From Rhabdochlamydiaceae bacterium (GTDB lineage Bacteria; Chlamydiota; Chlamydiia; Chlamydiales; Rhabdochlamydiaceae): DNA of 37,013 nt. The stretch spans positions 1-37,013 of the forward strand of contig JAIELY010000029.1 of the NCBI GenBank assembly GCA_019752555.1, read 5' to 3'. The notes beneath the pieces are model-generated. The model saw only the letters and a program-made list of their open reading frames with translations. It was not told where the DNA came from and searched no databases. Below, piece after piece: positions 17,743 to 25,436 of the stretch. The translations under genes and the position numbers were made by a program. The stretch's first letter is position 1, and every line of letters begins with the position of its first letter.

Positions 17743-18611
17743 GTTTTGACGTAAGTATTAAGCAAATGCTAGACAGCTATCCAGAAGCGACTCCTCAAAT
17801 CGACAGGTTGCGTGAGATTTTGCAGCAGACAGCTTTATTAGGATTAGTGCGTCATCAGTTTTTTGAACATGCCGTGTTTTACGGCGGGACGGCACTGCGT
17901 ATTTTGTATGGACTCGATCGCTACAGCGAAGACCTTGATTTTTCTCTTTTGCAACCTAACCCAGATTTTAATTTTGCACCTTTTTTAGAGGGCATGCACC
18001 GCGAATTGGAAGCGATGGGTTTTCAGTTGGATGTTGCTGTCCGAAAAAAAAACTCAGAGACGGGGATTTGGTCTGCATTTTTAAAAGCAAATACATTTTC
18101 ATTAATGCTATCCATTCATGAAAAAAAACAGGTTAAAGGAATCCATCCCGATCAAAAGATCCAAATCAAATTGGAAATCGATACAGATCCTCCTTTGGAA
18201 CATTTACCCCTCGAAAGAAAATTAGTCAAAAATCCAGTTCCCTTTTACGTTGTTACTTACACATTGGTGGATCTTTTTGCTGGGAAAATGCATGCCGTGC
18301 TCTGTCGCAATTGGCACAAAAGAATCAAAGGTCGCGATTGGTATGATTTGATTTGGTATATCCAGAAGGATGTTCCAGTGAATTTGACACATTTGCGGGA
18401 ACGGATGCGGCAGACGCACCATTTGGATGCTGAAGAAAAATTAGGCAAGAAAGAATTACTTGAGCGATTGCATAAGAAAATTGCTGAAATTAATTGGGAA
18501 CATGCAAAAGCAGACGTTCAGGTGTTTATTCCAGACAAGCGCAAATTAGATCTTTGGTCGGCTCAGTTTTTTCATGACATGGTTGCTCATCTACAAGTTG
18601 TTGATGGATGA
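17739..18611 (+). CDS. abiEii: AbiEii/AbiGii-type nucleotidyltransferase toxin
   Basis: 290 residues. The start at 17739 (MSFDVSIKQM) overlaps the antitoxin stop as ATGA; a longer reading from 17694 would run far into the antitoxin gene. Motifs of the DNA-polymerase-beta-like nucleotidyltransferase toxins are visible: GGTALRILYGLDRYSEDLDFS (GGT at 49-51, catalytic D65 and D67), KIQIKLEIDTDPP in the middle and DLFAGKMHAVLCRN..RIKGRDWYDLIWYI near residues 180-208. Family members transfer nucleotides to cellular targets such as tRNA 3' ends and cause growth arrest, giving phage defence by abortive infection. All visible motifs are intact. The 3' end overlaps the convergent methyltransferase gene by 21 bases. 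Confidence 0.87.
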   Translation: MSFDVSIKQMLDSYPEATPQIDRLREILQQTALLGLVRHQFFEHAVFYGGTALRILYGLDRYSEDLDFSLLQPNPDFNFAPFLEGMHRELEAMGFQLDVAVRKKNSETGIWSAFLKANTFSLMLSIHEKKQVKGIHPDQKIQIKLEIDTDPPLEHLPLERKLVKNPVPFYVVTYTLVDLFAGKMHAVLCRNWHKRIKGRDWYDLIWYIQKDVPVNLTHLRERMRQTHHLDAEEKLGKKELLERLHKKIAEINWEHAKADVQVFIPDKRKLDLWSAQFFHDMVAHLQVVDG

Positions 18612-19601
18612 TTCTATCTTCCAACACCTGTGGATCTTCTCGTCATGAAAATCGATCGGGAGCGTCTTTTTAGAAATGTCCACAATGCTGCACGAGGGGA
18701 ACAGACTCGTATCAAAGCGGAACTTGCGTGAATTCGTGCTGAAGAAAATTGTGCCTCCTTCGGTAAGGAGCCTAAGCGCCTTGTGAATCAGGACCTCATA
18801 ATCTAGCTGAATATCAAACATCTGATCCATTTTCTTGGAGCGGGAAACAGTCGGTGGATCGATTACGATGAGATCATAGCGCTCTTGCGAGCGGATCATT
18901 TCATCTAAAAATTTAAGGCAATCGGCTCTAACAATCGGATGATCCTTCGCTTTGATCCCATTTAGTTCAAAATGATCTCTTCCCCAGTCGTTATAAGTAT
19001 TGGACATGTCCACGCTTTTTGTAAAAAGAGCCTCGCCTACAGCTGCGTGGACGCTAAAAGCGCATGTGTAAGAGAAGAGATTAAGCAGCCGTTTATCTTT
19101 TGCAATGGATCCCACCTGGCGCCGCGTTTCTCGGTGATCGAGAAAAAGCCCCGTATCTAAATAATCGAGCAAATTCACTTTGAATTTGATCCCATATTCC
19201 AATACGATGAAAAATTCATTCGAAGCATCCATTTTTTCGTATTGTTCTGTTTTATCTCGTTTTACCCGCGTGCGCCAGTAAATGGACTCTCTTGGAGCTT
19301 TAAATAACGCGTGAAGAGTCGAATAAACAAGCTCCTCAAGTGCGCAAGAGGGATCCTCTTCGTTTCTAGTTGTCGTAAAAAAATGCACGCAAAACCTTCC
19401 ATCATAGAAATCGATCGCAAGAGGGTATTGCTTGATGTCTCGATCATAAATGCGAAAAGCATTTGTTAAGGTCCGTTTTGCCCATTTGCGTACATGCTGA
19501 TAATTTTTACGCACTCGATTTTTAAACGGACAGCTTTTATCTTCCCCGTCTGCAATTAAAGGTAGTTCCATCTCATTAGGCTCTATCATTTTGACATCCA
19601 T
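18591..19601 (-). CDS. RlmK-like SAM-dependent 23S rRNA methyltransferase
   Basis: 336 residues. The sequence follows the C-terminal (RlmK, m7G2069-forming) half of E. coli RlmKL: NRVRKNYQHVRKWAKRTLTNAFRIYDRDIKQYPLAID at 28-64, QYEKMDASNEFFIVLEYGIKF, LDYLDTGLFLDHRETR at 146-160, SAM-binding NLFSYTCAFSVHAA at 174-187, VDMSNTY at 197-203 and catalytic-region IDPPTVSRSK at 247-256. The RlmL/THUMP half is absent, so this is a stand-alone enzyme; RlmI is a related alternative. Three Met codons lie in the first 11 residues. The first is preceded by AGGC at about 4 bases and is kept with moderate certainty. Confidence 0.82.
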   Translation of the reverse strand: MDVKMIEPNEMELPLIADGEDKSCPFKNRVRKNYQHVRKWAKRTLTNAFRIYDRDIKQYPLAIDFYDGRFCVHFFTTTRNEEDPSCALEELVYSTLHALFKAPRESIYWRTRVKRDKTEQYEKMDASNEFFIVLEYGIKFKVNLLDYLDTGLFLDHRETRRQVGSIAKDKRLLNLFSYTCAFSVHAAVGEALFTKSVDMSNTYNDWGRDHFELNGIKAKDHPIVRADCLKFLDEMIRSQERYDLIVIDPPTVSRSKKMDQMFDIQLDYEVLIHKALRLLTEGGTIFFSTNSRKFRFDTSLFPSCSIVDISKKTLPIDFHDEKIHRCWKIESSINNL

Positions 19602-19642
19602 TTTGCCTGGATCGATCTATTTTTTCTATTTTTAGAATCAAA

Positions 19643-19661
19643 CGTAAAAAATATTTTTACG
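19643..19661. repeat. Palindrome between the divergent RlmK-like and Hc2-like genes
   Basis: CGTAAAAA (19643-19650), ATA, TTTTTACG (19654-19661), perfect. It sits between two divergent starts and could be an operator or cruciform. It is very AT-rich and may be chance. Confidence 0.35.
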
Positions 19662-19694
19662 ATCTATTGAATAAAATATTTACTCGTGAGAATG

Positions 19695-19722
19695 TAAAAA
19701 GTGATACAGCAGTAACCGAAAA
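19695..19722 (+). promoter_or_regulatory. Sigma28-like promoter of the Hc2-like gene
   Basis: TAAAAAGT (19695-19702), 12 bases, ACCGAAAA (19715-19722). The sigma28 consensus is TAAAGTTT, 11 bases, GCCGATAA; six of eight positions match in the second box, including the CCGA core. The predicted start is near 19730, with a leader of about 43 bases. In Chlamydia trachomatis hctB is known to be transcribed by the late sigma28, which supports the reading. Confidence 0.4.
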
Positions 19723-19772
19723 TGGGTCCGTTGTTAACTGATTTTATTGTTTGGAAATTAAGGAGAAATTCC

Positions 19773-19961
19773 ATGGCAAAGAAAAAAGCAAAAAAGAAAG
19801 CAACAAAAAGAGTAGTAAAGAAAAAAGCTTCTAAAAAAGCAGTCAGAAGACCTGCAAAAAAAGCCGTAAAGAAAAAATCTGCTGCTAGGAAGAAAAGACC
19901 TTCTGCCTCTAAGCTCAAAAAGAGCATGACAGGCGGCGAGGGCGTGTGCAGAGCGTGCTAA
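19773..19961 (+). CDS. Hc2-like histone H1-type DNA-binding protein
   Basis: 62 residues from the ATG at 19773, with AAGGAG 7 bases upstream. Residues 1-50 are almost only Lys, Ala, Arg, Ser and Val in short repeats (KKKAKKKATKR, KKASKKAVRRPAKKAVKKK), matching the Lys/Ala-rich chlamydial Hc2 family that condenses the chromosome late in development. It is shorter than typical HctB. The C-terminus, MTGGEGVCRAC, is unusual: two cysteines three residues apart, which could form disulfides in the oxidised elementary body or bind metal. Low-complexity basic composition makes exact orthology uncertain. Confidence 0.8.
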   Translation: MAKKKAKKKATKRVVKKKASKKAVRRPAKKAVKKKSAARKKRPSASKLKKSMTGGEGVCRAC

Positions 19962-19966
19962 GTTTT

Positions 19967-21046
19967 TTAAGATAGTTTTTTTAGAGGTTGGAATACCCAG
20001 CCTCTAAGTTTTTTTGTTCTATAAGGCGCGATGACTTTAAGTCTATGCAAGGTAGAGATCAAAAGATCTCTTTTTGAATCAGAGCAATCAAGCGCTTGTT
20101 GAAACACAGTCGGTGTGAAGAGTGGATGAGTAAACAGAAATTTCTGAATCCGATGCCGTAATCTCGGCGTACTAATTTCCTTTAATGCTTCTTCGACAGC
20201 CCCCCAGCGCATTAAAAGCCTTTCAACTTTCCGCCCCTCTCGCTCCGCTTGACACTTCAATCCTTTTAGAAAAAAATGGGTCCAATTCAGCCAATTATCC
20301 TCATCTGTAATATCATAAAGCGTCCGCAAATAATCAAGACGATGTTGTTGAATGTATCTGCTCATAAAAAAGTAAGGAGAGGCAAGGGCGCCGCTTGTGT
20401 ATAAAATCAACGGAATGCTCATCCTCGCAACCCTTCCGTTCCCATCCATAAACGGATGGATGATCAGAATTTGTGCAATCACTTGCGCCAGTTGAAGCAA
20501 CGGATCTTCTGTCGCGCAATTGGCAAAAGTGATCAGCTGCTTCATCCCTTTTTTTACTCCATCCGGTGTGGGTGGTAGGAAGTAAGCCTCGCTAAGCGAG
20601 CACCCCTTAGCGCCAATCCAATTCTGTTTGGATCGATACTGCCCAAGAGCGCTTTTTACCGTCGCAGTGTGCCTTTTTATCGCAGCGTGCATTTCACACA
20701 ATAGCGACTTCGAAAGAACATGGGTTTTAAGTTTTCTTGCCGCCCTATCAAAGGCAAAGAACGTATCAGAAATTGTATCGACAGCAGGATCTTTTTCGCT
20801 TTGCATCAGAAGCTTTTCTAGATACGGCCTTAGGTGCATCGAGTGGGTGCTAAGCTGTGTCGTTGCGATCGTCTCTTGCAATACTAAAAAATGCAAAAGC
20901 TCTTTGGGACATTCTGCTTGAAGAAGAAGAGCATTATACCGCTTCATTGCAAGATGAGCGGATCTGAGTAATTGCTTATTTGGAGCAAGCTTGACAGGTA
21001 GCTTTTCGGGAACGTAGGGAAGTAAGCGTTGTGTGTGGGGTGCCAT
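19967..21046 (-). CDS. Fic-domain protein (probable AMP-transferase) with degenerate inhibitory motif
   Basis: 359 residues from the ATG at 21046; a GTG four codons upstream is less likely because GGGGG just before the ATG can act as the ribosome site. The Fic core motif HPFMDGNGRVARM is intact (H197 to R205), preceded by the flap segment GQYRSKQNWIG..SEAYFLPPTPDGVKKGM. A C-terminal winged-helix-like region (RIQKFLFTHPLFTPTVFQQALDCSDSKRDLLISTLHRL) follows. Fic enzymes usually AMPylate target proteins. The class II inhibitory helix motif (S/T)xxxE(G/N) aligns with TTQLST at 62-67, where Ser66 replaces the inhibitory Glu. The enzyme may therefore be poorly self-inhibited. It could act on host or bacterial targets; no secretion signal is evident. 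Confidence 0.88.
   Translation of the reverse strand: MAPHTQRLLPYVPEKLPVKLAPNKQLLRSAHLAMKRYNALLLQAECPKELLHFLVLQETIATTQLSTHSMHLRPYLEKLLMQSEKDPAVDTISDTFFAFDRAARKLKTHVLSKSLLCEMHAAIKRHTATVKSALGQYRSKQNWIGAKGCSLSEAYFLPPTPDGVKKGMKQLITFANCATEDPLLQLAQVIAQILIIHPFMDGNGRVARMSIPLILYTSGALASPYFFMSRYIQQHRLDYLRTLYDITDEDNWLNWTHFFLKGLKCQAEREGRKVERLLMRWGAVEEALKEISTPRLRHRIQKFLFTHPLFTPTVFQQALDCSDSKRDLLISTLHRLKVIAPYRTKKLRGWVFQPLKKLS
19981..20015 (+). terminator. Strong intrinsic terminator of the Hc2-like gene, inside the fic 3' end
   Basis: TTAGAGGTTGG (19981-19991), loop AATAC, CCAGCCTCTAA (19997-20007), then GTTTTTTT. The stem is 11 bp with one T-G pair. It overlaps the last codons of the convergent Fic gene. 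The core is nearly the same as the hairpins after the LRR genes near 32300, 33640 and 36290. Confidence 0.75.
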
Positions 21047-21058
21047 ACCCCCACACAC
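21031..21058 (-). promoter_or_regulatory. Hairpin enclosing the ribosome site and start codon of fic
   Basis: GTGTGTGGGGT (21031-21041), loop GCCAT, ACCCCCACACAC (21047-21058), paired except for one extra C. On the minus-strand RNA the GGGGG ribosome site is in the 5' arm and the AUG is in the loop. It may lower fic translation, or act as a terminator for the upstream LRR gene, although no T-run follows. Confidence 0.5.
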
Positions 21059-21119
21059 TAGCGAATTTTAAATTACTTTTTCAAAATGAAAAAATAGCGT
21101 TTTGTTCTCTTTTCAATTT

Positions 21120-22253
21120 TTATACTGGACGCTCAGGCGGTAAGGTGATAGGCGGATACCTTTGAAAGAGCTCCAAAATGACCTGCGTGGCTAACGTGTG
21201 TCTCTGTTCTGAGATCTCTTGATAAGTCTTTTGGCTGATCCGATTGCAGCTGATGTCTAGAGAGAGTAGCGATCTGTGTTCAAGAGCCTCGATTAATCTC
21301 TTTGCGCCCTCATCTTCAATGTAAGTTTGACTCAAATAGAGCTGCTTTAATCTCGGATTTTCTTTAATCGCTTCAGCAAGCGCTATTGCGCCCGTATTAG
21401 TAAGATGGTTTTCATTTAAATAAAGCTTCATAAGCGAGGGCGATTTCTTTACAGCATCTCGAATCAAATCAGCAATTACTCCAGTAAATCCATTATCGCT
21501 TAAGTCAAGACATTCAAGAGCTTGATTCACTTTAAGAGCTCCAAAAATGGGCTCCACGCCAATCACTTTAAATTCGTTTTTCTTCAAGTTTAAGAACTTC
21601 ACCGTCTTGTTTTTTTCAAGAGCTTTGGAAAACGGTCCCGTGCCATCCGGTCCAATTTTATTACCGCTAAGATCCACATGTATAAGTGTTGTATTGTGTT
21701 CGAGCACCTGTGCAAATTCAGTTAACCCTGAAGGACCTAAGAGATTATTAGCGAGATTTAATGTTTTCATCGAATGGTTGGCTGCAAGCGCGCCTGTAAG
21801 AATTTCAAAGCAACCAGGTTCAAATCGACAATGCGGCATCTCCAAAGTGTTTAGAGAAGAGCTAAGGCGGATCACGGAAGCCAATTCTTTTGCTTTAGCG
21901 GCGTTGATTGTCTCGTGGCATAAAAGAAGACACTGTACGGAGTGATTACATTTAAGATGGTGGCATAGGGTTGCAAACTGAGCGTCATCCATCTTTCTAA
22001 ATTTTAGATTAAGCACACTCACTTGGTTGTCTCTAACATAGTTACAGATCGTATCCCATGGAGTTTCGGATGTAATTAAAAACGACTGACTCTCCTCTAT
22101 ATCAGCGAGAGCTGAAGAGGGGATGCTCTCTGCAAAATAAAATTCCGGCTCAAACCGGATCCCTGGAGAAGGAATGTTAAAACTACCAGAACTAGATGAA
22201 TCTGTATTAAGGGGAATTGAAGAGGAATTCAGAGACATGATGGAACTTGCCAT
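21120..22253 (-). CDS. LRR protein (ribonuclease-inhibitor type) with Ser-rich N-terminus, candidate effector
   Basis: 377 residues. The start has AAAGGA about 5 bases upstream. Residues 1-65 are low complexity and rich in Ser, Pro and Asn. From about residue 78, ten 28-residue LRRs follow, for example MKTLNLANNLLGPSGLTEFA, LIHVDLSGNKIGPDGTGPFS, LECLDLSDNGFTGVIADLI and LMKLYLNENHLTNTGAIALA. This curved LRR type binds proteins and is expanded in several environmental chlamydiae. The repeats are much more diverged than those of the LRR genes at 32-37 kb, so this is an older, separate member. There is no signal peptide. Effector status is inference. Confidence 0.82.
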   Translation of the reverse strand: MASSIMSLNSSSIPLNTDSSSSGSFNIPSPGIRFEPEFYFAESIPSSALADIEESQSFLITSETPWDTICNYVRDNQVSVLNLKFRKMDDAQFATLCHHLKCNHSVQCLLLCHETINAAKAKELASVIRLSSSLNTLEMPHCRFEPGCFEILTGALAANHSMKTLNLANNLLGPSGLTEFAQVLEHNTTLIHVDLSGNKIGPDGTGPFSKALEKNKTVKFLNLKKNEFKVIGVEPIFGALKVNQALECLDLSDNGFTGVIADLIRDAVKKSPSLMKLYLNENHLTNTGAIALAEAIKENPRLKQLYLSQTYIEDEGAKRLIEALEHRSLLSLDISCNRISQKTYQEISEQRHTLATQVILELFQRYPPITLPPERPV

Positions 22254-22357
22254 ATTTTCCTTTTTTTTTAAGTTCGGCTTCGAATAGATCGCTGGGATTC
22301 TATCCCGTTTTATGGCTTAAATGAAACGCTTTATTTTTTGTTGCAAAAGACATAAGG

Positions 22358-22378
22358 GATGCTGGCTGAGCCAGCATC
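22358..22378 (-). terminator. Hairpin after the DUF4143 ATPase gene, probable terminator
   Basis: GATGCTGGC (22358-22366), TGA, GCCAGCATC (22370-22378), a perfect 9-bp GC-rich stem. It lies downstream of the minus-strand ATPase gene. A second smaller hairpin, ATGCGT/ACGCAT (22421-22426 and 22432-22437), lies closer to that gene. Neither has a long T-run. Confidence 0.5.
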
Positions 22379-22474
22379 TCTTTGTGTGCAATAGCATTTG
22401 TGAGCGGTTATAGCTTTAGAATGCGTTTTAGACGCATGAAGGAAAAATTTAAGGTGCTTTACACAAAGTCGATT

Positions 22475-23797
22475 TTAAACACTCGCAATAAGCCGAGGTA
22501 ATTGGTTAATTAAATAAAGTGGAACGGATAGCACTCGATCGTGAAATGATAACGGATGCTGCGAGATCCGAATCCCAAACGGTGCTTTTTTTTCGGTCAA
22601 AAATTGCGTCATTGATTTGAGACTTCCCGTCGTTCCAGCTTTGACTTCAATGGGTAAAATCTGCGTGCCAGCTTGAATCACATAATCCACCTCTGCCATC
22701 GAATTTTTTACCTCGCGCTCCCAATAATATAGCTGTGTATCCATATAAGGATCTGCATAGCTCAAGAGTTCTTGCCCAACAAATTGTTCCGCTTGAGCAC
22801 CGGCATTAATTTGGAGCAATTCTGTTTCCCAGGCTGTTTGCATATCAAGCTTGTTTGCGCAATTGGCAAGTCCCCCATCTAAAAATAAAAGCTTAAATTT
22901 ATTTTCCCTTACATGCAACTGCATCGGAATCCCAGAAGCGCTTGTTGCCAAAACTTTATGCAATAGCCCAGCCCAGCCGAGCTGCTCAAGAGCGATTTTG
23001 AGATCTTGAGAACGATGATCAGGACTGATGAGAGTGTATTTAAAGTGCTGAGCAACTAAAGCTGGGGCTTTTTCGAAAAAGATTTGCAGATGTTTATGCT
23101 GGGTTTTTGTTGCATATTTTGGAAAATCAGCACGATAGGTCGCTAGCAATCCTGTTAACACTGTTTGACATTCAAGCAGTGAGCGCGTTTCCAAAAAGCA
23201 CTTCACAGAAGATGGCATTCCACCAATGAGAAAATACTCTCTAAGCAAAAGAAGAAGTTGGTTGTGAATAAATGGATCCAATGGCTGCTTTAGACTTGCC
23301 TGATCGAGAAGTTCAGCCAGTCGACTATGATTCTGATTCACGAGATACTCATAGAAAGAAAGAGGTTTCAGATAAAGAAATTGGACGCGTCCCACTGGAA
23401 AAGATAAGTGTTCTTCGTTAAGGGCAAATTCTAACAATGACCCCGCAGCAATCACATGTAATTCAGCAAGCTTCTCCTTAAAATACCGCAAAGCAGTAAT
23501 CGCTTTAGGACAATTTTGAATTTCGTCTAAAAAAAGAAGCGTTTTACCAGGAATAATCCTTGTTTTAAAGGCGACCTCCAACTTTGTACAAATAGAAAGA
23601 GGGTCCAAATCGTCGAAGCAGTTAATTAACTCAGGGCGAAATTCAAAATTGCATGTCACAAGAAATTCAAAGCTTTCTTTCCCGAATCTCTCTATTATAA
23701 AGCTCTTCCCAACCTGTCGTGCTCCCCGTAAAATAACGGGTAGGCGGTTTTTTTGATCCTTCCATTTCCTTAAGAGCGGTTCAATCGTTCGGCGCAT
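22475..23797 (-). CDS. AAA-type ATPase with DUF4143 nuclease-like C-terminus
   Basis: 440 residues from the ATG at 23797 (MRRTIEPLLRKW), preceded by AAAGGA at about 5 bases; an ATG nine codons upstream has no ribosome site. Walker A is GARQVGKS at 25-32, Walker B is LLFLDEIQ near residue 89 and the region AAGSLLEFAL follows as in the family. The C-terminal DUF4143 part has AEVDYVIQAGTQILPIEVKAG, a PD-(D/E)xK-like string. Such ATPases are common, mobile, multi-copy accessory genes in bacteria and archaea and have no settled function. The gene stands alone between the LRR gene and dnaJ. Two direct repeats upstream could be its operator. Confidence 0.85.
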   Translation of the reverse strand: MRRTIEPLLRKWKDQKNRLPVILRGARQVGKSFIIERFGKESFEFLVTCNFEFRPELINCFDDLDPLSICTKLEVAFKTRIIPGKTLLFLDEIQNCPKAITALRYFKEKLAELHVIAAGSLLEFALNEEHLSFPVGRVQFLYLKPLSFYEYLVNQNHSRLAELLDQASLKQPLDPFIHNQLLLLLREYFLIGGMPSSVKCFLETRSLLECQTVLTGLLATYRADFPKYATKTQHKHLQIFFEKAPALVAQHFKYTLISPDHRSQDLKIALEQLGWAGLLHKVLATSASGIPMQLHVRENKFKLLFLDGGLANCANKLDMQTAWETELLQINAGAQAEQFVGQELLSYADPYMDTQLYYWEREVKNSMAEVDYVIQAGTQILPIEVKAGTTGSLKSMTQFLTEKKAPFGIRISQHPLSFHDRVLSVPLYLINQLPRLIASV

Positions 23798-23840
23798 TAC
23801 GTCCTTTCCTCGCTTTTCCTTCATTCTAACAAATTTGCTG

Positions 23841-23892
23841 TTTTACGGGGGGTGTTTTAGCGAATTTTTTGTTCTTTTACTGGGGGTGTTTT
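23841..23892. repeat. 18-bp direct repeats upstream of the DUF4143 ATPase
   Basis: TTTTACGGGGGGTGTTTT (23841-23858) and TTTTACTGGGGGTGTTTT (23875-23892) differ at one base and are spaced 34 bases apart, about three helical turns. They lie 44-95 bases before the ATPase start. They may be binding sites for a regulator. Confidence 0.6.
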
Positions 23893-24044
23893 GACGTAAA
23901 AATCGCAATCTCCTAAAAATTAAGAGTTTATGTATGAGCTATTTTTATTTCAGAACAAGTGCCTAGGTAGGCTCTTCTTGGCCTCAAACCAGTGTTGTTG
24001 GGTGCGGGATGGGCTATAATAGGGTATAAGGCTGGAAAGGGAGG

Positions 24045-24071
24045 GCGCATGGGGCTTAAAGCCCCATGCGC
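24045..24071 (-). terminator. Strong hairpin after dnaJ, probable terminator
   Basis: GCGCATGGGGC (24045-24055), TTAAA, GCCCCATGCGC (24061-24071), a perfect 11-bp stem located 23 bases after the dnaJ stop. The minus strand continues CCTCCCTTTCC, a weak pyrimidine run. The remaining space to 23893 shows a plus-strand TATAAT (24015-24020) without a good -35 box and nothing else I can identify. Confidence 0.55.
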
Positions 24072-24093
24072 TAGCAAGACTTAAAACATTTCT

Positions 24094-25281
24094 TTAGAGT
24101 GAAAAAAAAACCTTCAGTTTGTCGAGAAAGCCCCGCTTTCTAGGAGAGTTCTGCTCTCCTTCCAGCTCGCCGAATGCGGCGAGGAGCTCTTTTTGCTTCT
24201 CGTTAAGGCCAACGGGTGTTTCGATAATCACTTTCATCAGAAGATCTCCGCGCCCTTGACCGTGGACGTTTGGAGAGCCCTCTCCTTTAACACGTAAGAC
24301 CTTTCCATGTTGCGTGCCTTCAGGAATCGACACGCGGCAGGTGCCACCGAGAGGAGTGGGGAGCTCTTTTTTACAGCCAAGAGCCGCTTCTGCAAATCCG
24401 ATAGGTAGCTCAACGATGAGATCATCCCCATCGCGGTGAAAGAGAGAGTGGGGTTCTACGGAGATAAAGACATAGAGATCGCCGGGAGGGCCGCCTCTTT
24501 CTCCTGCATCGCCATGGCCGCTTAGGCGCAGGCGCATGCCTGTATCGACCCCAGGGGGGATTTTGATTGTAAGCGGTTGCTTTTTCTTGACTCTGCCAGC
24601 CCCTCTGCATTCGGCGCAGGGGTCGGAGATCGTTTTACCGCCGCCGTGGCACTGGGGACAGGTGCTTGCCATGGTAAAGAACCCTCGGCTTTGCATCACT
24701 TGGCCAGAGCCTCTGCACTGAGTGCATTTTTTGATGCCGCTTGCCGATTTTGCTCCTAGCCCATCGCACGTAGAACATGTCATGTAATTAGTGAGGTTGA
24801 CCTCTTTTTCAACGCCCTTCATGGCTTCGTCAAAGGTGATGGTGAGGTTCATTTTTTTGCTAGAGCCTTGCTGGCCGCCTGCGTCCTCAGATCCTGAATC
24901 AAATCCGAAGAGAGAATCGAAAATGGACTCTCCGCCTCCCATGCCGCCGCCACCGCCGCCTCCGCCGCCTCCGCCAAAAGCGTTCATAAAGGTGCGCAGA
25001 GCCTCTTCCATCGAGGAAAAACCGCCATGCCCGCCGGCACCGCCCATGCCTCCCATGCCGCCGCGAAGCGCGTCAGCTCCGTATTGATCGTAGATCTGCC
25101 GTTTTTTCTCATCGCTTAACACTTCATAAGCTTCCGAGATTTGTTTGAATTTTTTTTCCGCGTCGGGATTGTCTTGGTTGCGGTCAGGGTGGTATTTTAG
25201 TGCACTTTTACGATAGGCTTTTTTGATTTCATCCTGCGACGCGCCGCGTGCAAGTCCGAGAACTTCATAATAATCGCTCAT
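24094..25281 (-). CDS. dnaJ: Chaperone protein DnaJ (Hsp40)
   Basis: 395 residues, full length. Residues 1-70 form the J domain with YHPDRN (HPD at 31-33), which stimulates the DnaK ATPase. A Gly/Phe-rich linker follows, with a long glycine run. The zinc domain has four CxxCxGxG units: [24 protein letters not shown] and CAECRGAG. The C-terminal substrate-binding domains contain [24 protein letters not shown] and [23 protein letters not shown]. The protein acts in the cytoplasm with DnaK and GrpE. The start has AAGG 6 bases upstream. It lies downstream of rpsU on the same strand and has its own promoter-like site. No CIRCE element was seen. Confidence 0.98.
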   Translation of the reverse strand: MSDYYEVLGLARGASQDEIKKAYRKSALKYHPDRNQDNPDAEKKFKQISEAYEVLSDEKKRQIYDQYGADALRGGMGGMGGAGGHGGFSSMEEALRTFMNAFGGGGGGGGGGGMGGGESIFDSLFGFDSGSEDAGGQQGSSKKMNLTITFDEAMKGVEKEVNLTNYMTCSTCDGLGAKSASGIKKCTQCRGSGQVMQSRGFFTMASTCPQCHGGGKTISDPCAECRGAGRVKKKQPLTIKIPPGVDTGMRLRLSGHGDAGERGGPPGDLYVFISVEPHSLFHRDGDDLIVELPIGFAEAALGCKKELPTPLGGTCRVSIPEGTQHGKVLRVKGEGSPNVHGQGRGDLLMKVIIETPVGLNEKQKELLAAFGELEGEQNSPRKRGFLDKLKVFFSL

Positions 25282-25320
25282 AATGACCTTAAGGGGAAGG
25301 AGATGATTTCTTAAATCTTC

Positions 25321-25349
25321 AGTCTATCAATAATGAAGCTTTTTATCAA
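25321..25349 (-). promoter_or_regulatory. Promoter of dnaJ
   Basis: On the minus strand, TTGATA (25344-25349), 17 bases, TAGACT (25321-25326). The start would be near 25314, with a leader of about 33 bases. Confidence 0.45.
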
Positions 25350-25385
25350 GAGAATTTAGCAGAGAGGGTGTCTGGGTGCTAAAAT

Positions 25386-25427
25386 GCAAAAGTGCGTTAC
25401 TGAGGGATCAGATAGACGCACATTTGC
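25386..25427 (-). terminator. Long-loop inverted repeat after rpsU, possible terminator
   Basis: GCAAAAGTGCGT (25386-25397) pairs with ACGCACATTTGC (25416-25427) with one mismatch and an 18-base loop. In the rpsU direction it is followed by ATTTTAG. The long loop is unusual for a terminator. Confidence 0.4.
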
Positions 25428-25436
25428 TTAAATCAG

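Noticed and set aside
19664-19927. Minus-strand Phe/Leu-rich open frame opposite the Hc2-like gene
   Set aside because: It is the complement of Lys codons (TTT/CTT) and would cross the promoter region. The basic plus-strand protein has a ribosome site and terminator.
24001-24040. TATAAT on the plus strand as a promoter antisense to dnaJ
   Set aside because: No acceptable -35 box lies at 16-18 bases, and it would read directly into the dnaJ terminator.
24791-25087. Plus-strand Pro-rich frame inside dnaJ
   Set aside because: It is the complement of the glycine-rich linker of DnaJ, whose domain order is complete.
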